Source: Chitinophaga caeni (GTDB lineage: Bacteria; Bacteroidota; Bacteroidia; Chitinophagales; Chitinophagaceae). Taken from it: a stretch of 64,000 nt of DNA. This document shows positions 31,764 to 43,000 of this stretch, one piece after another (positions within the stretch are counted from its first letter, which is position 1; each line of letters starts with the position of its first letter). A program made the position numbers and the translations under genes. The stretch lies in contig NZ_CP023777.1 in the NCBI RefSeq assembly GCF_002557795.1, positions 4,163,001 through 4,227,000 of the forward strand. Direction: 5' to 3'. Under the pieces are notes generated by a model. The model did not search any database, was not told the DNA's origin, and worked only from the letters and a program-made list of their open reading frames with translations.

Positions 31764-34298
31764 ATGCCGGAACATTTAGATATTCAACAATTACTAGATC
31801 AAGGTTTGAACAGCGAGGATGCGAAACGATTGCAAGAACAATTCGGCAAAAACCGCTTTAAGGAAGCTGGCCCCGGGCGTTTGGGAAACATACTGCTTGG
31901 TCTCGTCAAAGAACCGATGTTCATAATACTGATGGTTGCCTGTTGCTTGTACTTTATCCTCGGTGAATTGACTGAAGGTTTCATGATGTTTACGGCGATT
32001 ATAATCGTTACGGCCATCTCGATCTACCAAGAGGTAAAAAGCACCAGGGCCTTGGCGGCCTTGGAGAAATACACGGCCCCGTTATCAACCCTGGTCCGCG
32101 ACAGAAAACAGCTTCAAGTGGCCAGCGAGGATATCGTACCGGGTGACCTGTTGCTGCTGAGCGAAGGGGATCAAGTTCCGGCGGATGGTAATATTATCAT
32201 TGCGAATGATTTAAGTGTAAATGAGTCGGTCATCACGGGGGAGTCTATGCCGGTGGAGAAATCACGGGGCGCAAACGGTCAATTATTTCAAGGCAGCACT
32301 ATTAATTCCGGGTCATGTGCAGTAAAAGTTACTGCCATCGGTAATTCCACCAGCCTGGGTAAGTTGGGGAAACTCGTTAATGAAACCAAATCGAGCCCCA
32401 CTTTACTACAGAAACAAACGCAAAGAGTTGTTACCGTATTAGCCAGTTTCGGCGTGGTGGGGTTCCTCGTTATATTTTTTATCAACTTTAGCAGGAATGG
32501 CGACCTGGTCAATAGCTTACTACTTGGCCTTACCTTGGCCATGGCTGCAATTCCTGAAGAGATACCGGTGGCCTTCTCTTCCTTCATGGCCCTGGGTGCA
32601 TATACCATGAGCCAAATGGGAATCGTGCCCAAACAACCGCAAATCGTGGAACATATCGGGGCCACCAGCGTTCTTTGCCTCGATAAAACGGGGACGATTA
32701 CAGAAAATAAAATGCAGGTTGCCAGCGTGTACCACTTTGATCAGGATCAATTAATTGATATCCATGCCGGGCAAAAATACCCGGCGGACAGTGTAATAAA
32801 AATAGCCACACTTGCCAGCGAGCGATTCCCTTTCGATACGATGGAACAGGCCATATGGAAAGCTTACGGTGATGATGAAGCATCCCGCAACACGATCCCG
32901 GCCATGATTCATGAATACCCGCTGGGCGGAAAGCCCCCGATGATGACGCATGTTTACCGCTGGCAAAATGAAATTTTAGCTGCGGGAAAAGGCGCCGTAG
33001 AGCGTATTTTACGGATATGTAAACTTCCCACGGCACAACAACATAAAATACAGGAGATCGCCAACCGGGAAGGCGCTAAAGGGTACCGCGTTTTAGGAGT
33101 TGCCAAGGCAATGCTTTCCCAAGGCGTTTACCCCGAAAGCCAAGATGACTTTGCATGGGAGTTCACCGGGCTAATTTGCTTGTTCGACCCTCCAAGGAAG
33201 GATGCTCCCATTACTATCGAGGCCATGAACGATGCCGGTATCAATGTAAAATTAATTACCGGCGATTTCGAAGCAACGGCTAAATTCATTGCCCAAAGCA
33301 TCGGGTTGGAAACGGGTGATTCAATTATTAGCGGCGATAAAGTACTGGATGCCGATGAAACGGAACTAAGGTCGATGGTGCGGGAATCAAACTTATTCGT
33401 AAGGATGTTCCCCGAAGCGAAACTCAAGGTGATCAATGCATTGAAAGCAAATGGTGAAATTGTCGCGATGACCGGGGACGGCGTCAATGATGGGCCCGCA
33501 TTGAAGGCTGCACATATCGGCATCGCGATGGGTAAAAAAGGTACGGAGATCGCCAAACTAGCTGCCAACCTCGTCATTACCAACGATCAACTGTCGATGA
33601 TACCTGCCGCGGTTTCCCATGGCAGACAGATTTACCAGAATATCAAGAAAGCGATCAGGTATATTATCGCGATCCACATACCGATTATCTTGATGGCAAC
33701 ATTACCTTTAGTATTAGGCTGGAAGTACCCCAATATTTTCAGCCCTATTCATATTATATTCCTGGAGCTTATCATGGGACCTACTTGCTCGCTCTTCTTT
33801 CAAAAAGAACCGGTCGAAGGGGATATCATGAAACGTCCACCACGAAAAATTAAAAAGAATTTATTCAGTGCGGAAGAATTAACCGTTGCGCTGGTTCAGG
33901 GTATTGCCATAACCATCGGCCTAGCTATTTTATACTTGCAACACCTCGACAGCAGTATTATTTTACCGCGGAGTATGGTATTTATGACGTTTCTCTTTAC
34001 AAACATATTCCTAACCTTCGTTTGTAGATCATTTACAGCAACATTTTTTACAACCATCCGTTATAAAAACAGTTTATCGGGTATCGTTTTATTGGCATCC
34101 ATACTATTTATTATTCTGGTAGGATTTGTAGCTCCGATCCGTTCCTTTTTCGGGATGCAATTACTTACAATACCCCAATTATTCCAATGTTTCTGGGTTG
34201 CCTTGGTGAGTGTTGGGTGGTACGAAGTGTATAAATTTGCAAGGAAGGTTACCAGGCAGGATAAGCCGGTCATTAAGGAGATAAAAATTAATCAATGA
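31764..34298 (+). CDS. Cation-translocating P-type ATPase (P2-type)
   Basis: The 844-aa protein has the full P-type layout: N-terminal cation-ATPase domain, actuator motif TGES (SVITGESMPVEK), M4 sequence AAIPEEIPVA, phosphorylation motif DKTGTIT with D307, hinge MTGDGVNDGPALKAA, and a six-helix C-terminal membrane part. It resembles the P2A calcium-type pumps, but the PEEIP form of the M4 motif leaves the ion uncertain. It is transcribed alone and overlaps the convergent pentapeptide gene by 11 bp. Confidence 0.92.
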   Translation: MPEHLDIQQLLDQGLNSEDAKRLQEQFGKNRFKEAGPGRLGNILLGLVKEPMFIILMVACCLYFILGELTEGFMMFTAIIIVTAISIYQEVKSTRALAALEKYTAPLSTLVRDRKQLQVASEDIVPGDLLLLSEGDQVPADGNIIIANDLSVNESVITGESMPVEKSRGANGQLFQGSTINSGSCAVKVTAIGNSTSLGKLGKLVNETKSSPTLLQKQTQRVVTVLASFGVVGFLVIFFINFSRNGDLVNSLLLGLTLAMAAIPEEIPVAFSSFMALGAYTMSQMGIVPKQPQIVEHIGATSVLCLDKTGTITENKMQVASVYHFDQDQLIDIHAGQKYPADSVIKIATLASERFPFDTMEQAIWKAYGDDEASRNTIPAMIHEYPLGGKPPMMTHVYRWQNEILAAGKGAVERILRICKLPTAQQHKIQEIANREGAKGYRVLGVAKAMLSQGVYPESQDDFAWEFTGLICLFDPPRKDAPITIEAMNDAGINVKLITGDFEATAKFIAQSIGLETGDSIISGDKVLDADETELRSMVRESNLFVRMFPEAKLKVINALKANGEIVAMTGDGVNDGPALKAAHIGIAMGKKGTEIAKLAANLVITNDQLSMIPAAVSHGRQIYQNIKKAIRYIIAIHIPIILMATLPLVLGWKYPNIFSPIHIIFLELIMGPTCSLFFQKEPVEGDIMKRPPRKIKKNLFSAEELTVALVQGIAITIGLAILYLQHLDSSIILPRSMVFMTFLFTNIFLTFVCRSFTATFFTTIRYKNSLSGIVLLASILFIILVGFVAPIRSFFGMQLLTIPQLFQCFWVALVSVGWYEVYKFARKVTRQDKPVIKEIKINQ

Positions 34299-34866
34299 TG
34301 ATATCAAGATGATCTACTAGGCCGGAGATGTTGTTATTAGAAAACCGGGTCTTGGATAGCTTATTTTTTTGAGGATCGATGGAAAAATGGAAGGCGGTAC
34401 TTAAATCTGCCTTGCCGAGGTTCGTTTGATCGAATATAGCATGTGTCAAGTCCGTATTTTTAAACAGCGCTTGGGTCAAGTCGGCTCCCGTGAAATCAGC
34501 CTCCTTCAGTTGGCAGCTGATAAATGAGGTAGCTTTTATCTTACATTCAAAAAAACTTGCCAAATCCAGCAGGCATTGATCAAAACGAAAACTTAATAAG
34601 AAAGGATTGCAACGGTCGAAGCGCATACCTAGCAACTTGCAGTCTTTGAATGAAGCCTCCCGGAAGGCGGTTCCCTGTATGCTAACCATGCTAAAATCGC
34701 AATTTTCAAAACCGCAATCGGTAAATACTGCCCCGTTAAGCGTTTGCCCGCTGAAGTTACAGGATTTAAATTGGCATTGTTCGTATTCAGCGATTTCAAA
34801 ACCCCGGTCGGCAAAATCTACCTCGCTAAATACCTTATCTACATAATATTCCATGCCCGTATTCAA
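34288..34866 (-). CDS. Pentapeptide-repeat protein
   Basis: The 192-aa protein consists of A(D/N)LxX-type five-residue repeats throughout (for example LNGAVFTDCGFENCDF and ADFTGADLTQALFKNTDLTHAIFD), which build a right-handed quadrilateral helix. Some such proteins (McbG/Qnr class) mimic DNA and protect gyrase; whether this one does is not shown. It shares its strand with the YwbE gene 6 bp upstream and may be in an operon with it. Confidence 0.9.
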   Translation of the reverse strand: MNTGMEYYVDKVFSEVDFADRGFEIAEYEQCQFKSCNFSGQTLNGAVFTDCGFENCDFSMVSIQGTAFREASFKDCKLLGMRFDRCNPFLLSFRFDQCLLDLASFFECKIKATSFISCQLKEADFTGADLTQALFKNTDLTHAIFDQTNLGKADLSTAFHFSIDPQKNKLSKTRFSNNNISGLVDHLDIIID

Positions 34867-34872
34867 ATAATT

Positions 34873-35076
34873 TTAATCTTCTTCGGGTATAATTTCCACT
34901 ACCCTACCGATTTGCCCATCATCCAGTCGCACTTTGATACCCCGGCTATGGTAAGGTGATTTTGTAAGGATGTTCTTTACAAAACCGTATGTTACAATCC
35001 CGGTTCGCTGGTCTTTTTTTAGAATAATTCCGACCTCCAAGCCGGGATAAATATCGCTTCTCGTTTTACCATCCAT
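34873..35076 (-). CDS. ywbE: YwbE-family protein
   Basis: The 67-aa protein matches the small YwbE family over its whole length: IYPGLEVGIILKKDQRTG, then VKNILTKSPYHSRGIKVRL and an acidic end. The function is unknown; a KOW/SH3-like beta fold is likely. It lies 53 bp downstream of the cfa stop and just upstream of the pentapeptide gene. Confidence 0.9.
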   Translation of the reverse strand: MDGKTRSDIYPGLEVGIILKKDQRTGIVTYGFVKNILTKSPYHSRGIKVRLDDGQIGRVVEIIPEED

Positions 35077-35129
35077 ATTTTGATCAATTACGCCGTAAAA
35101 CTACAGAATGTGTTTTGAAGTTCCCAAAC

Positions 35130-36275
35130 TTAATACATGGTACTGTCCTTTTTAGTAGTATGCCTTTCAAACCGGTAACCTCCCGGGACACCATTTTTTG
35201 AAAGGACCACTTGCCAAAGCTGGCTGTTCCTGGCACGGAAGGTTGCCGCACATGATAACAGGTAATATTCCCACATGCGGAAAAAAGTTTCATCGTATTT
35301 TGAAGCCAGTTCGTTCCAATGTTCTTTAAAATTGTGATACCAGGTCATCAACGTCTTGTCATAATCGGCACTGTAATTTTCCCAGTGTTCCATTACGAAC
35401 AATCCTTCGATGGCTTTCCCGATTTGGCCGATTGATGGCAACATTGAGTTCGGGAAAATATATTTATGTATCCATGGATCTGTAAACACGGAAGACCGGT
35501 TTGACCCTATCGTGTGTAATAAAAACAAACCACCATCATGTAAACATTTCCGGGCAATTTCCATGTAAGCGCGGTAATTTTTATACCCGACATGTTCGAA
35601 CATACCCAAGGAAACTATCGCATCGTATTGGCCAGACAGGTCGCGGTAATCCATCAATTTTATGACTACCGGCAGGCCTTTACATCGATCTTTAGCAAGT
35701 GCTGCCTGTTCCTTGGAGATCGTGATACCTGTAACTTTCACGTCATAGCGTTCTGCCGCAAACTGTGCGAAACTTCCCCAACCACAACCGATATCCAATA
35801 CATGCATCCCCGGTTTTAAATGAACTTTTTGACATGATATGTCCAACTTCTGCTCTTGTGCTGCATCCAAGGTCTTGACGCCATCCCAAAATGCACAGGT
35901 ATACGTCATCCGCTTATCCAGCATCCGCTCGAATAAGTCGTTCCCGATATCGTAATGCCGGCTACCATTTTTGAAGGCCTGTATATGCCCCTGGTGATTG
36001 AACAGCTTCGCCAGGAAAATATGCTTTTTTAACGATAGGCTTTTGTGGATCTTCTCGTCTAACCTGGCAGACAATACTTTTGCGATGAAAGCATCGGGCT
36101 GCGGACTGCTCCACCAATTTTGCATATAACTTTCACCGATAGCCAAGGAGCCTTGTTGAATTACCAAGGGAAAGAAATTTTCATTACGTACTTTGATATC
36201 CCAAGGGTGTTCTCCATTAATTACAACTCCTGCTGAATCTAATAATTGGGTGATAATACTTTTTGAACGGTTCAT
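35130..36275 (-). CDS. cfa: Cyclopropane-fatty-acyl-phospholipid synthase
   Basis: The enzyme transfers a methylene from S-adenosylmethionine to unsaturated acyl chains of membrane lipids. The 381-aa product has the SAM-binding motif VLDIGCGWGSFAQFAAE, the family's YDIGNDLFERMLDKRMTYTCAF region before it, and the C-terminal catalytic part (WIHKYIFPNSMLPSIGQI, HWENYSADYDKTLMTWY). Length is normal for Cfa. Confidence 0.93.
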   Translation of the reverse strand: MNRSKSIITQLLDSAGVVINGEHPWDIKVRNENFFPLVIQQGSLAIGESYMQNWWSSPQPDAFIAKVLSARLDEKIHKSLSLKKHIFLAKLFNHQGHIQAFKNGSRHYDIGNDLFERMLDKRMTYTCAFWDGVKTLDAAQEQKLDISCQKVHLKPGMHVLDIGCGWGSFAQFAAERYDVKVTGITISKEQAALAKDRCKGLPVVIKLMDYRDLSGQYDAIVSLGMFEHVGYKNYRAYMEIARKCLHDGGLFLLHTIGSNRSSVFTDPWIHKYIFPNSMLPSIGQIGKAIEGLFVMEHWENYSADYDKTLMTWYHNFKEHWNELASKYDETFFRMWEYYLLSCAATFRARNSQLWQVVLSKNGVPGGYRFERHTTKKDSTMY

Positions 36276-36459
36276 CGGGTCCTGTTTTTGTCAAGTCAAA
36301 GGTTTCACATTCGTATTGACGACGAACCGGATAAGAAGGTGTGGCAATGTTGGTATTTGGTGAGATGCTGCGATCTTATGCGGGATCGTCTTTTTTAATA
36401 ACAATAATTCGGGGGAGATGGTTCATGGGGAGGAGATATATGCGGAGATGTATGCGGAG

Positions 36460-36487
36460 GTAGAGTCAAGGCATGCCTTGACTCTAC
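36460..36487. repeat. 28-bp perfect palindrome
   Basis: GTAGAGTCAAGGCA is followed immediately by its exact reverse complement, without a loop. It lies in the 238-bp gap upstream of cfa and downstream of the oxidoreductase gene, next to a short direct repeat of ATGCGGAG units. No T-run follows, so it is not a standard terminator. It is probably a dispersed intergenic repeat or protein-binding site. Confidence 0.55.
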
Positions 36488-36513
36488 GGTTGCACATACA
36501 TACGGGGATGATA

Positions 36514-38529
36514 TCAAGATCGTGGCACCAACAAAATGGCATCGGCCACCACCTTTCCATCTGCATCTTTGCCCATCACTTCAATGTAAGCTTCGCTTCC
36601 TTTTGAAAATTCATATGTACCCAAGGAAACCCATTCCCCTGAAGTTTGCCCTTCTACCTTTACATCGGCAGGTATCAATGGCACTTCCGTGGTCTTTTGA
36701 CCATCAAAAACCTGGATATGATTCTTGGTGGAGATGTCTTTCACTTTAGGTAAATATGTATACAGTTCATACTTGCCCGCGGTTTGAACCTGGGGGGTAA
36801 ATTTTACCGAGGCAGTAGCATCGTTCTTTTCTAATACCAACATCGAAGGACCGTAAGCGCCCCGGTTAACAAGCTGCCAATCGCCCTTTACCGTTACCGC
36901 ATCTTTGTTGTCATTATCAACCAATACATCGGAAGTTTTGCCACTTGCCAATGGATTGGACTTTAATTGTTGTTGCAGTGATGTTACATCTACATCTTGT
37001 ACGGCAACGTTCTTGTCGATGGCCATTACGGCGGCGGTAGCCGCAGACTGTCCCAGTACCATAAATACGGGTTCCATCCTGATAGAGCCGTACGCAATAT
37101 GCGTAGCTGACAAACATACCGGCACAAAAAGATTTTCGCACTCCGTTTTCTTTGGTATAATTGACCTGTAAGAAATCGGGTAAGGTCCGAATCCGCCGAT
37201 TTGCACATCACCTTCATTTTTCACCATCCCGTTTACAACTACCCGTTGGCAATTGTGAGAATCCATCGTGTACGCTGCCATTCCAATTCCATCTTTTACA
37301 ACTTCCTTGCTTTCGCAGTTGGCTTGGGTCATCACGTAAGCGCCCACCATGCGGCGGCATTCTCTAACATACATTTGGGGGCTCCAGTTTCCATTACCAG
37401 TATACTCATCTTTCGGATACCCCCATTTAAGCATTTCTTCTCTCAAATGTTCCGGCATCCTGGGATCGTGGCCGATGAAATATAATAGTCCCTTGGTATA
37501 ATCTTCATGCGCTTTTTGAATCTCGGCACGTTTGGCGTAGCTGGCTTCAGGATAATCATAATTCATCCCGATCATATCGGTAGAGAAAGGTCCGTTGTTG
37601 TTGATGTCCGTCTTGTGATTCGGCATCAGGTCAAACTTCAGGAATCCCCAAAGATTCCCTACAGGTCGTTTTGCCAATACGCGTAATAACAACTCGTATT
37701 TCGTTGAATCGTAATGTTCCGGCCTGGTAATGGGAATCATATTAGCGGGATCATCAGACAAGCAAAGTCTGAAGTTATAAGACTGCACCTTTTTATCACC
37801 TGAACCTTGTTCAGCTAAAGGTTCATCGCTAATTCCCCAAACTAGACCGCTTGAAGGATCACCCGGCGTTTTATATGGATCGATGCTATCCGGAAACTGG
37901 TGCTTTTCACGCATCTGTACGCCGTTGTAGGTTTCATCGTATTGAGCATTCGCTTCACGGCCTACCGTGTATGACACACCTGCCTTAGCCATCAGGTCGC
38001 CTTCGTAAGAGCAATCGATAAACATCTTGGCTTTCACTTTACCTACCGTAGCTTCATTGCCGGCCGATTGTTCCAGTTGAATTACGGATATCTTGGCGCC
38101 ATCTTTCTCTACCCCTGCCAAGCGATGTTCGTATAACACGTCTATACCGGCTTCATCAACATATTGTTGATATACGGCTAGCGCTACACTCGGCTCGAAA
38201 ATCCATTGTTCCAGTTTGCCGTAATGTTTACCTACACGGCGGTAAAAATCTAGCGATAATCCTGATATGGCAAATTTGTTCCCGATATCAGTATAGCCCA
38301 ATCCACCGGAAGTTAAGCCACCCAACCTTTTGCCGGGCTCAATCAACAATACCGATTTGTTTTGCATCTTGGCCGTGTAAGCCGCGATAACACCGGCAGA
38401 AGTTCCGCCGTAAATGCAAACATCTACTTCCTTGATGTTATCCGTGGATTGTTTGCAGGAAAACATCAGGCTCGTGCAAGCGATGATCCAGCAAAAATTC
38501 GCGATAAATTTCATCTTCAATACATTCAT
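36514..38529 (-). CDS. Secreted FAD-dependent oxidoreductase with C-terminal golvesin-like domain
   Basis: The 671-aa product has a lipoprotein-type signal (CWIIACTSLMFSC). A Rossmann FAD-binding start VCIYGGTSAGVIAAY with LLIEPGKRLGGLTSGGLG and the FAD_oxidored core follow, to about residue 530. A C-terminal beta-sandwich (KYELYTYLPKV, GEWVSLGTYEFSKGSEAYIEV, ADAILLVP) resembles the golvesin/xanthan-lyase domain. It starts 2 bp after susD, so it is the third gene of a SusC/SusD operon and should act on the imported or bound substrate. The substrate is not evident; enzymes of this class are often found in such loci. Confidence 0.85.
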   Translation of the reverse strand: MNVLKMKFIANFCWIIACTSLMFSCKQSTDNIKEVDVCIYGGTSAGVIAAYTAKMQNKSVLLIEPGKRLGGLTSGGLGYTDIGNKFAISGLSLDFYRRVGKHYGKLEQWIFEPSVALAVYQQYVDEAGIDVLYEHRLAGVEKDGAKISVIQLEQSAGNEATVGKVKAKMFIDCSYEGDLMAKAGVSYTVGREANAQYDETYNGVQMREKHQFPDSIDPYKTPGDPSSGLVWGISDEPLAEQGSGDKKVQSYNFRLCLSDDPANMIPITRPEHYDSTKYELLLRVLAKRPVGNLWGFLKFDLMPNHKTDINNNGPFSTDMIGMNYDYPEASYAKRAEIQKAHEDYTKGLLYFIGHDPRMPEHLREEMLKWGYPKDEYTGNGNWSPQMYVRECRRMVGAYVMTQANCESKEVVKDGIGMAAYTMDSHNCQRVVVNGMVKNEGDVQIGGFGPYPISYRSIIPKKTECENLFVPVCLSATHIAYGSIRMEPVFMVLGQSAATAAVMAIDKNVAVQDVDVTSLQQQLKSNPLASGKTSDVLVDNDNKDAVTVKGDWQLVNRGAYGPSMLVLEKNDATASVKFTPQVQTAGKYELYTYLPKVKDISTKNHIQVFDGQKTTEVPLIPADVKVEGQTSGEWVSLGTYEFSKGSEAYIEVMGKDADGKVVADAILLVPRS

Positions 38530-38531
38530 AA

Positions 38532-39977
38532 TTAATATCCTGGGTTTTGGTCAGTATTTGGATCGATGGCCTTATTGTAGTTATATTCATCCGTGGGAAT
38601 AGGCCATAATAATTGTTTTTCTTGCATCGTGATGCCCAGCATATCTTGGATAACTTCCTGCGCGATTCCAAGACGTTTCAGATCAAACCAATGCTTCCCT
38701 TCTAAGCAATCTTCATAAGCCCTTTCCCTAACTACCAAGTCAATAAAAGCCTGTTTTGTGCTATAGTCAGATAATTTAAAATCTATCGCGGGATCCGCGA
38801 CTGTTGAAGGTTTCCCGTATGCGCGGCGGTGTACCATGTTCAATTTTTCCATCGCATCCGCATCAGGAGCAGCGTCTTGTGCTACGCATTCGGCATAAAA
38901 CAACAATACATCTGCATAGCGGTATAACGGGAAATCATTCCCCGCGCCGGTAGTTGTAGTACGGTCGCTGAATTTTTTATTCAGTATAGTAGTGGGTCCT
39001 AAACCGAAGGTTTGAGAATACCAGTTAAATTGATAACGTAGATCATTCTTATCCCATTGCTTCACGAATAAATTTTCTTCCGAATCACTATAAAATGTAT
39101 AATAACCACCGGGAGGAAAATAGCCTGCGCCCGGATAATGTGCATATCTAGGGAGTTCAAACCCTTGCCCGGATGGCGTGCGCGAGTATTTAAGGTAAAG
39201 TATCTCTTCGGGAGTTTCCACAACTTCAGGACCGTAGATTTTATCGAAATCATCCGCGGCAGCCACTTCCACGAGGGAGAATTTACCGGAGCTTATTACT
39301 TCGGCGGCCTTGGTTTTAGCCAAGCCATATTGATGTAAGTTCATATATACATCGGTCAAGATAGTTTTGGCAACCCACTTGGATGGTGTTCCCTGCAAAC
39401 GGGGTACATCTTCCAAGTTCTCTTCCGCATATTTGAGATCCGAAACGATGAAGTCGTACACTTCTTGCTGGCCTGCACGGCGCAGGTTTATAGAGTCGAT
39501 ATTCGTTTCGGTTCTTAACGGTACACCGCCCCAGTTCCTCACCAGGTGAAAATACCAAAGGGCTCTCAAGCACCTTGCTTCCGCGATGTATTTGGCCTTT
39601 TGCTCCCCTGTTAGCTGGGTACCATCGGGAGTACGCGAGATCACGATATTCGCATTCCGGATAGATTGATAGAACAAGGTCCACATCCCGCCGACACGCG
39701 TGATATTCGTATTATCTAACCCCTTGTAATCATTCAAGGGAGCATGGCTTCCACGGCCATACATATATTCTGTATAAATTTCGAGCTGGCATTGATACAA
39801 GGCACCGAAAGCGCCCGTACCACGGATAGGGATATAAATCGCGTTAAGTCCAGCCTCTACTTCCGCCGGGGTATTATAAAAGACTTCCGCGGCGATCGAT
39901 TTGGGATGTTCTTCTAACTCCTTACTACAGGAAGAAAACAAACCACAAGCCAATATATAGAACAAATATTTTTTCAT
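38532..39977 (-). CDS. SusD/RagB-family nutrient-binding lipoprotein
   Basis: The surface lipoprotein partner of a SusC transporter captures the ligand and closes over the channel. The 481-aa product has a lipobox (CGLFSSC), the SusD TPR-rich core (KAKYIAEARCLRALWYFHLVRNWGGVPL is the family signature, near residue 130) and a C-terminal RagB part ending in WPIPTDEYNYNKAI. It starts 23 bp after susC. No glycoside hydrolase is visible nearby, so the ligand class is unknown. Confidence 0.93.
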   Translation of the reverse strand: MKKYLFYILACGLFSSCSKELEEHPKSIAAEVFYNTPAEVEAGLNAIYIPIRGTGAFGALYQCQLEIYTEYMYGRGSHAPLNDYKGLDNTNITRVGGMWTLFYQSIRNANIVISRTPDGTQLTGEQKAKYIAEARCLRALWYFHLVRNWGGVPLRTETNIDSINLRRAGQQEVYDFIVSDLKYAEENLEDVPRLQGTPSKWVAKTILTDVYMNLHQYGLAKTKAAEVISSGKFSLVEVAAADDFDKIYGPEVVETPEEILYLKYSRTPSGQGFELPRYAHYPGAGYFPPGGYYTFYSDSEENLFVKQWDKNDLRYQFNWYSQTFGLGPTTILNKKFSDRTTTTGAGNDFPLYRYADVLLFYAECVAQDAAPDADAMEKLNMVHRRAYGKPSTVADPAIDFKLSDYSTKQAFIDLVVRERAYEDCLEGKHWFDLKRLGIAQEVIQDMLGITMQEKQLLWPIPTDEYNYNKAIDPNTDQNPGY

Positions 39978-40000
39978 CTTATAACAGTTTTAATCATTCA

Positions 40001-43000
40001 TTAAAATCCACACTTGATACCGAAAGTAACCGACTTATTAGTTGGATACGTGGCATAATCAATTCCTTGGTTGATGGAATTGGACGATCCGTAAGCATTT
40101 ACATCTGGATCATACCATGAATATTTAGTGAAGGTGATTAAGTTTTGCCCGCTAACATAAATCTGTGCGGAGCGGAAACCCTTCCAGCTCCATTTACTAA
40201 CGGGAAGGTTGTATGCGAGTTGAATGGTCCGGAAGCGGAGGTAAGAACCATCTTCCACGAAACGATCAGACATATTTGCCGATAAGCTACGGCTGATTTT
40301 GGGATACTTGGTATTCGTATTTTCCGGTGTCCAATGATTGTTGTATACATCAACAGGAAGATTCAAACCCATACCCAGGTCCAAGGTAGCAGCTTGGTTC
40401 AAGTTGTAAATATCGTTGCCTTGAGATCCTTGGATAAAGAATGTTAATTCAAAATTCTTGAAAGATGTTGTTGAATTTAAGCCGTAGATAAAGTCGGGAT
40501 TGGGATCACCGATAAATGTTTTATCATCGGCGCTGATATTTCCATCTTTATTTCTATCCACGTATTGCAGGTTACCGTTATCGGTATAACCATCTTCTTG
40601 GTAACCGTAGAAAACACCGAGGGGTTTACCTTCCCTTAAGATGTTTACAAAATCATTCAGCGAACCCGTGTAGAAGGAAGAACCGTTGATATCCTGGCCA
40701 TCGTATAATTTTAATACCTTGTTGCGGTTAAAGGAAATATTTGCATTTACATTCCATTTCACTTCACGATCTACCAGGTTGGCTTCAACACCAAATTCCA
40801 TCCCGCGGTTTTCTATTTCCCCGATATTCTGAACGGTGTAATCATACCCCATCGATGCAGGCAACTCTACCCTGTTCAGCAAATTACTTGTCTTTTTCAC
40901 GTAATAGTCGGCGGTAAAATGCACCCTGTTGTCTAGGACAGATGCATCGATCCCGGCATCGAACTGGTGCGTTGTTTCCCATTTTAAATTTCCCGGCAGG
41001 CTTCCCCCCGGTGCAAATGCGGTATAGAGCGCATCCCCGAAAATGGTATTGGAAGAAGACAATTGGTTCAATGTTTGGTAAGGATTAATGGCAGTACTAC
41101 CTGTTGCCCCGTAACTAGTCCTGATCTTAAGATCCGATAACCAACCTATACTCTTCATAAAATCTTCCTGCGAAATACGCCAAGCCAAAGCTGCCGATGG
41201 GAAATTACCCCATTTGTTATTTTCCGAATAACGGGAGGATCCATCACGGCGGAAGCTCACGGTGGCCAAGTATTTATCGTTGTAGTTATAATTCAACCTA
41301 CCTATATAAGAAAGTAAGGTCCATTTCGTATAACTGGAGTTCGGTATGCCCGGCGTGGCGGCACTACCCAGGTTACCCGTTCCCGGAACATCGCTCAAAA
41401 ATCCTACCCCGGATCCGCCCACCGTCGTGGCAACATAGTCCTGGTAAGTAAAGCCACCCAAAAGCGTAAACCCATGCTTACCGAATTGCTTGGAATAAGT
41501 AGCTACGTTTTCATTCAACAAACTGGTCAGTTGCTTGGTGCCGATCCTGGCCGTACCAACACTATTGGTAGAGGGCTCGATATTTGCATAATAATCCGTA
41601 CGATCATTAGAATTCTCTATTCCGCCGGATATCTTGATAACCAAATCTTTCACCGGTTTCACGGTAACCGCGGCATTTGAAAACACCCTGTCTGCCTGGA
41701 TCCCGTCGTTTATTTCATTAATCGGGATCATCGGGTTGATCAAGGCGTTCGATATAAAAGGATAAGCGGTAGTCATGCGGCGGTAAGAACCATCTTCCAG
41801 GTATGGGCCGAGGGTCGGGGGCGCCATCAACATGGCAGAGATCAGGTCGCTACCCCTATTACCTAAACCGGAATTTTGGTAGCGGCTGTTCAAGCGTGTC
41901 AGTATGGCATTAAAGGAAACGCTAACATATTTACTGATATCATGGTCGATATTACCTCTGACCGAGTATCTTTTGTAATTGCTATTCTTGATAATACCCT
42001 GCTGTAAGAAGGTGCCGCCGGAAAGGGAAAAACGTGTTTTTTCCGAGCCACCGTTTACCGTTACATTCGATACGAACATCGGCGCGGTTCTCAAAACCAG
42101 GTCCTGCCAATCCGTACTGGGACCATTGGCGATTTCCGCTAATTGTTCATCGGTAAAATAAGGCGAAAGGTTATCATTCTTAGCTTGTTCGTTATATAAC
42201 AATGCATATTGAGATGCATTCATCAACTTCATCTTCTTGGTAACGGATTGAACCGTGTAACCCGCGTCGAAATCTACCGTGGTACGGCCACCTTTTTTCC
42301 CACTCTTCGTTGTAATCAATACCACGCCATTAGCGCCCCTCGAGCCGTAAATCGCAATAGACGATGCATCCTTCAAAATCTCGATCGATTCGATATCCGA
42401 GTTTTGCAGGAAAGTGGGGTTACCGTTATAAGGGAAACCATCGATTACGTACAGCGGCTCATTGCCACCAAGGATAGAGTTCACTCCCCTAATACGCACA
42501 CTGATGCTACCGCCCGGCGCACCGTTGTTCTGTATCACGCGTACCCCGGAAGCCCTGCCGGTTAAGGCTTGCATTACGTTCGTGGTAGGGAAAGCCGTTA
42601 AGTCTTTCGATTTAACCTGGGATAAGGAACCCGTTAGATCGCTTTTCTTCACGGTACCGTAACCAACGACCACTATTTCATCCGTTGTATTCACTGAAGA
42701 CTGTAGGATGATATCAAGCGGCTGCGCGTTTTGTATCATAATTTCCCTGGTTTTATACCCCAGGTAAGAAACTTCCAGCGTATCGCCAATATTCGCATTT
42801 AGCGAAAAATTACCGTTCGCATCCGTCACGGTACCGCGGGAAGTATTTTTTATCTTAATAGAAGCGCCCGGTAGCGCCATACCGCTAGCATCGGTAACCT
42901 TACCTTTTATCTCCTGGAAGTTGCTGGTAGGATCAGTAGGCAAACCCATCGGGATACCGGGTAAGCCTACCGGGAATACCACGATATTTTTGCCAATTAT

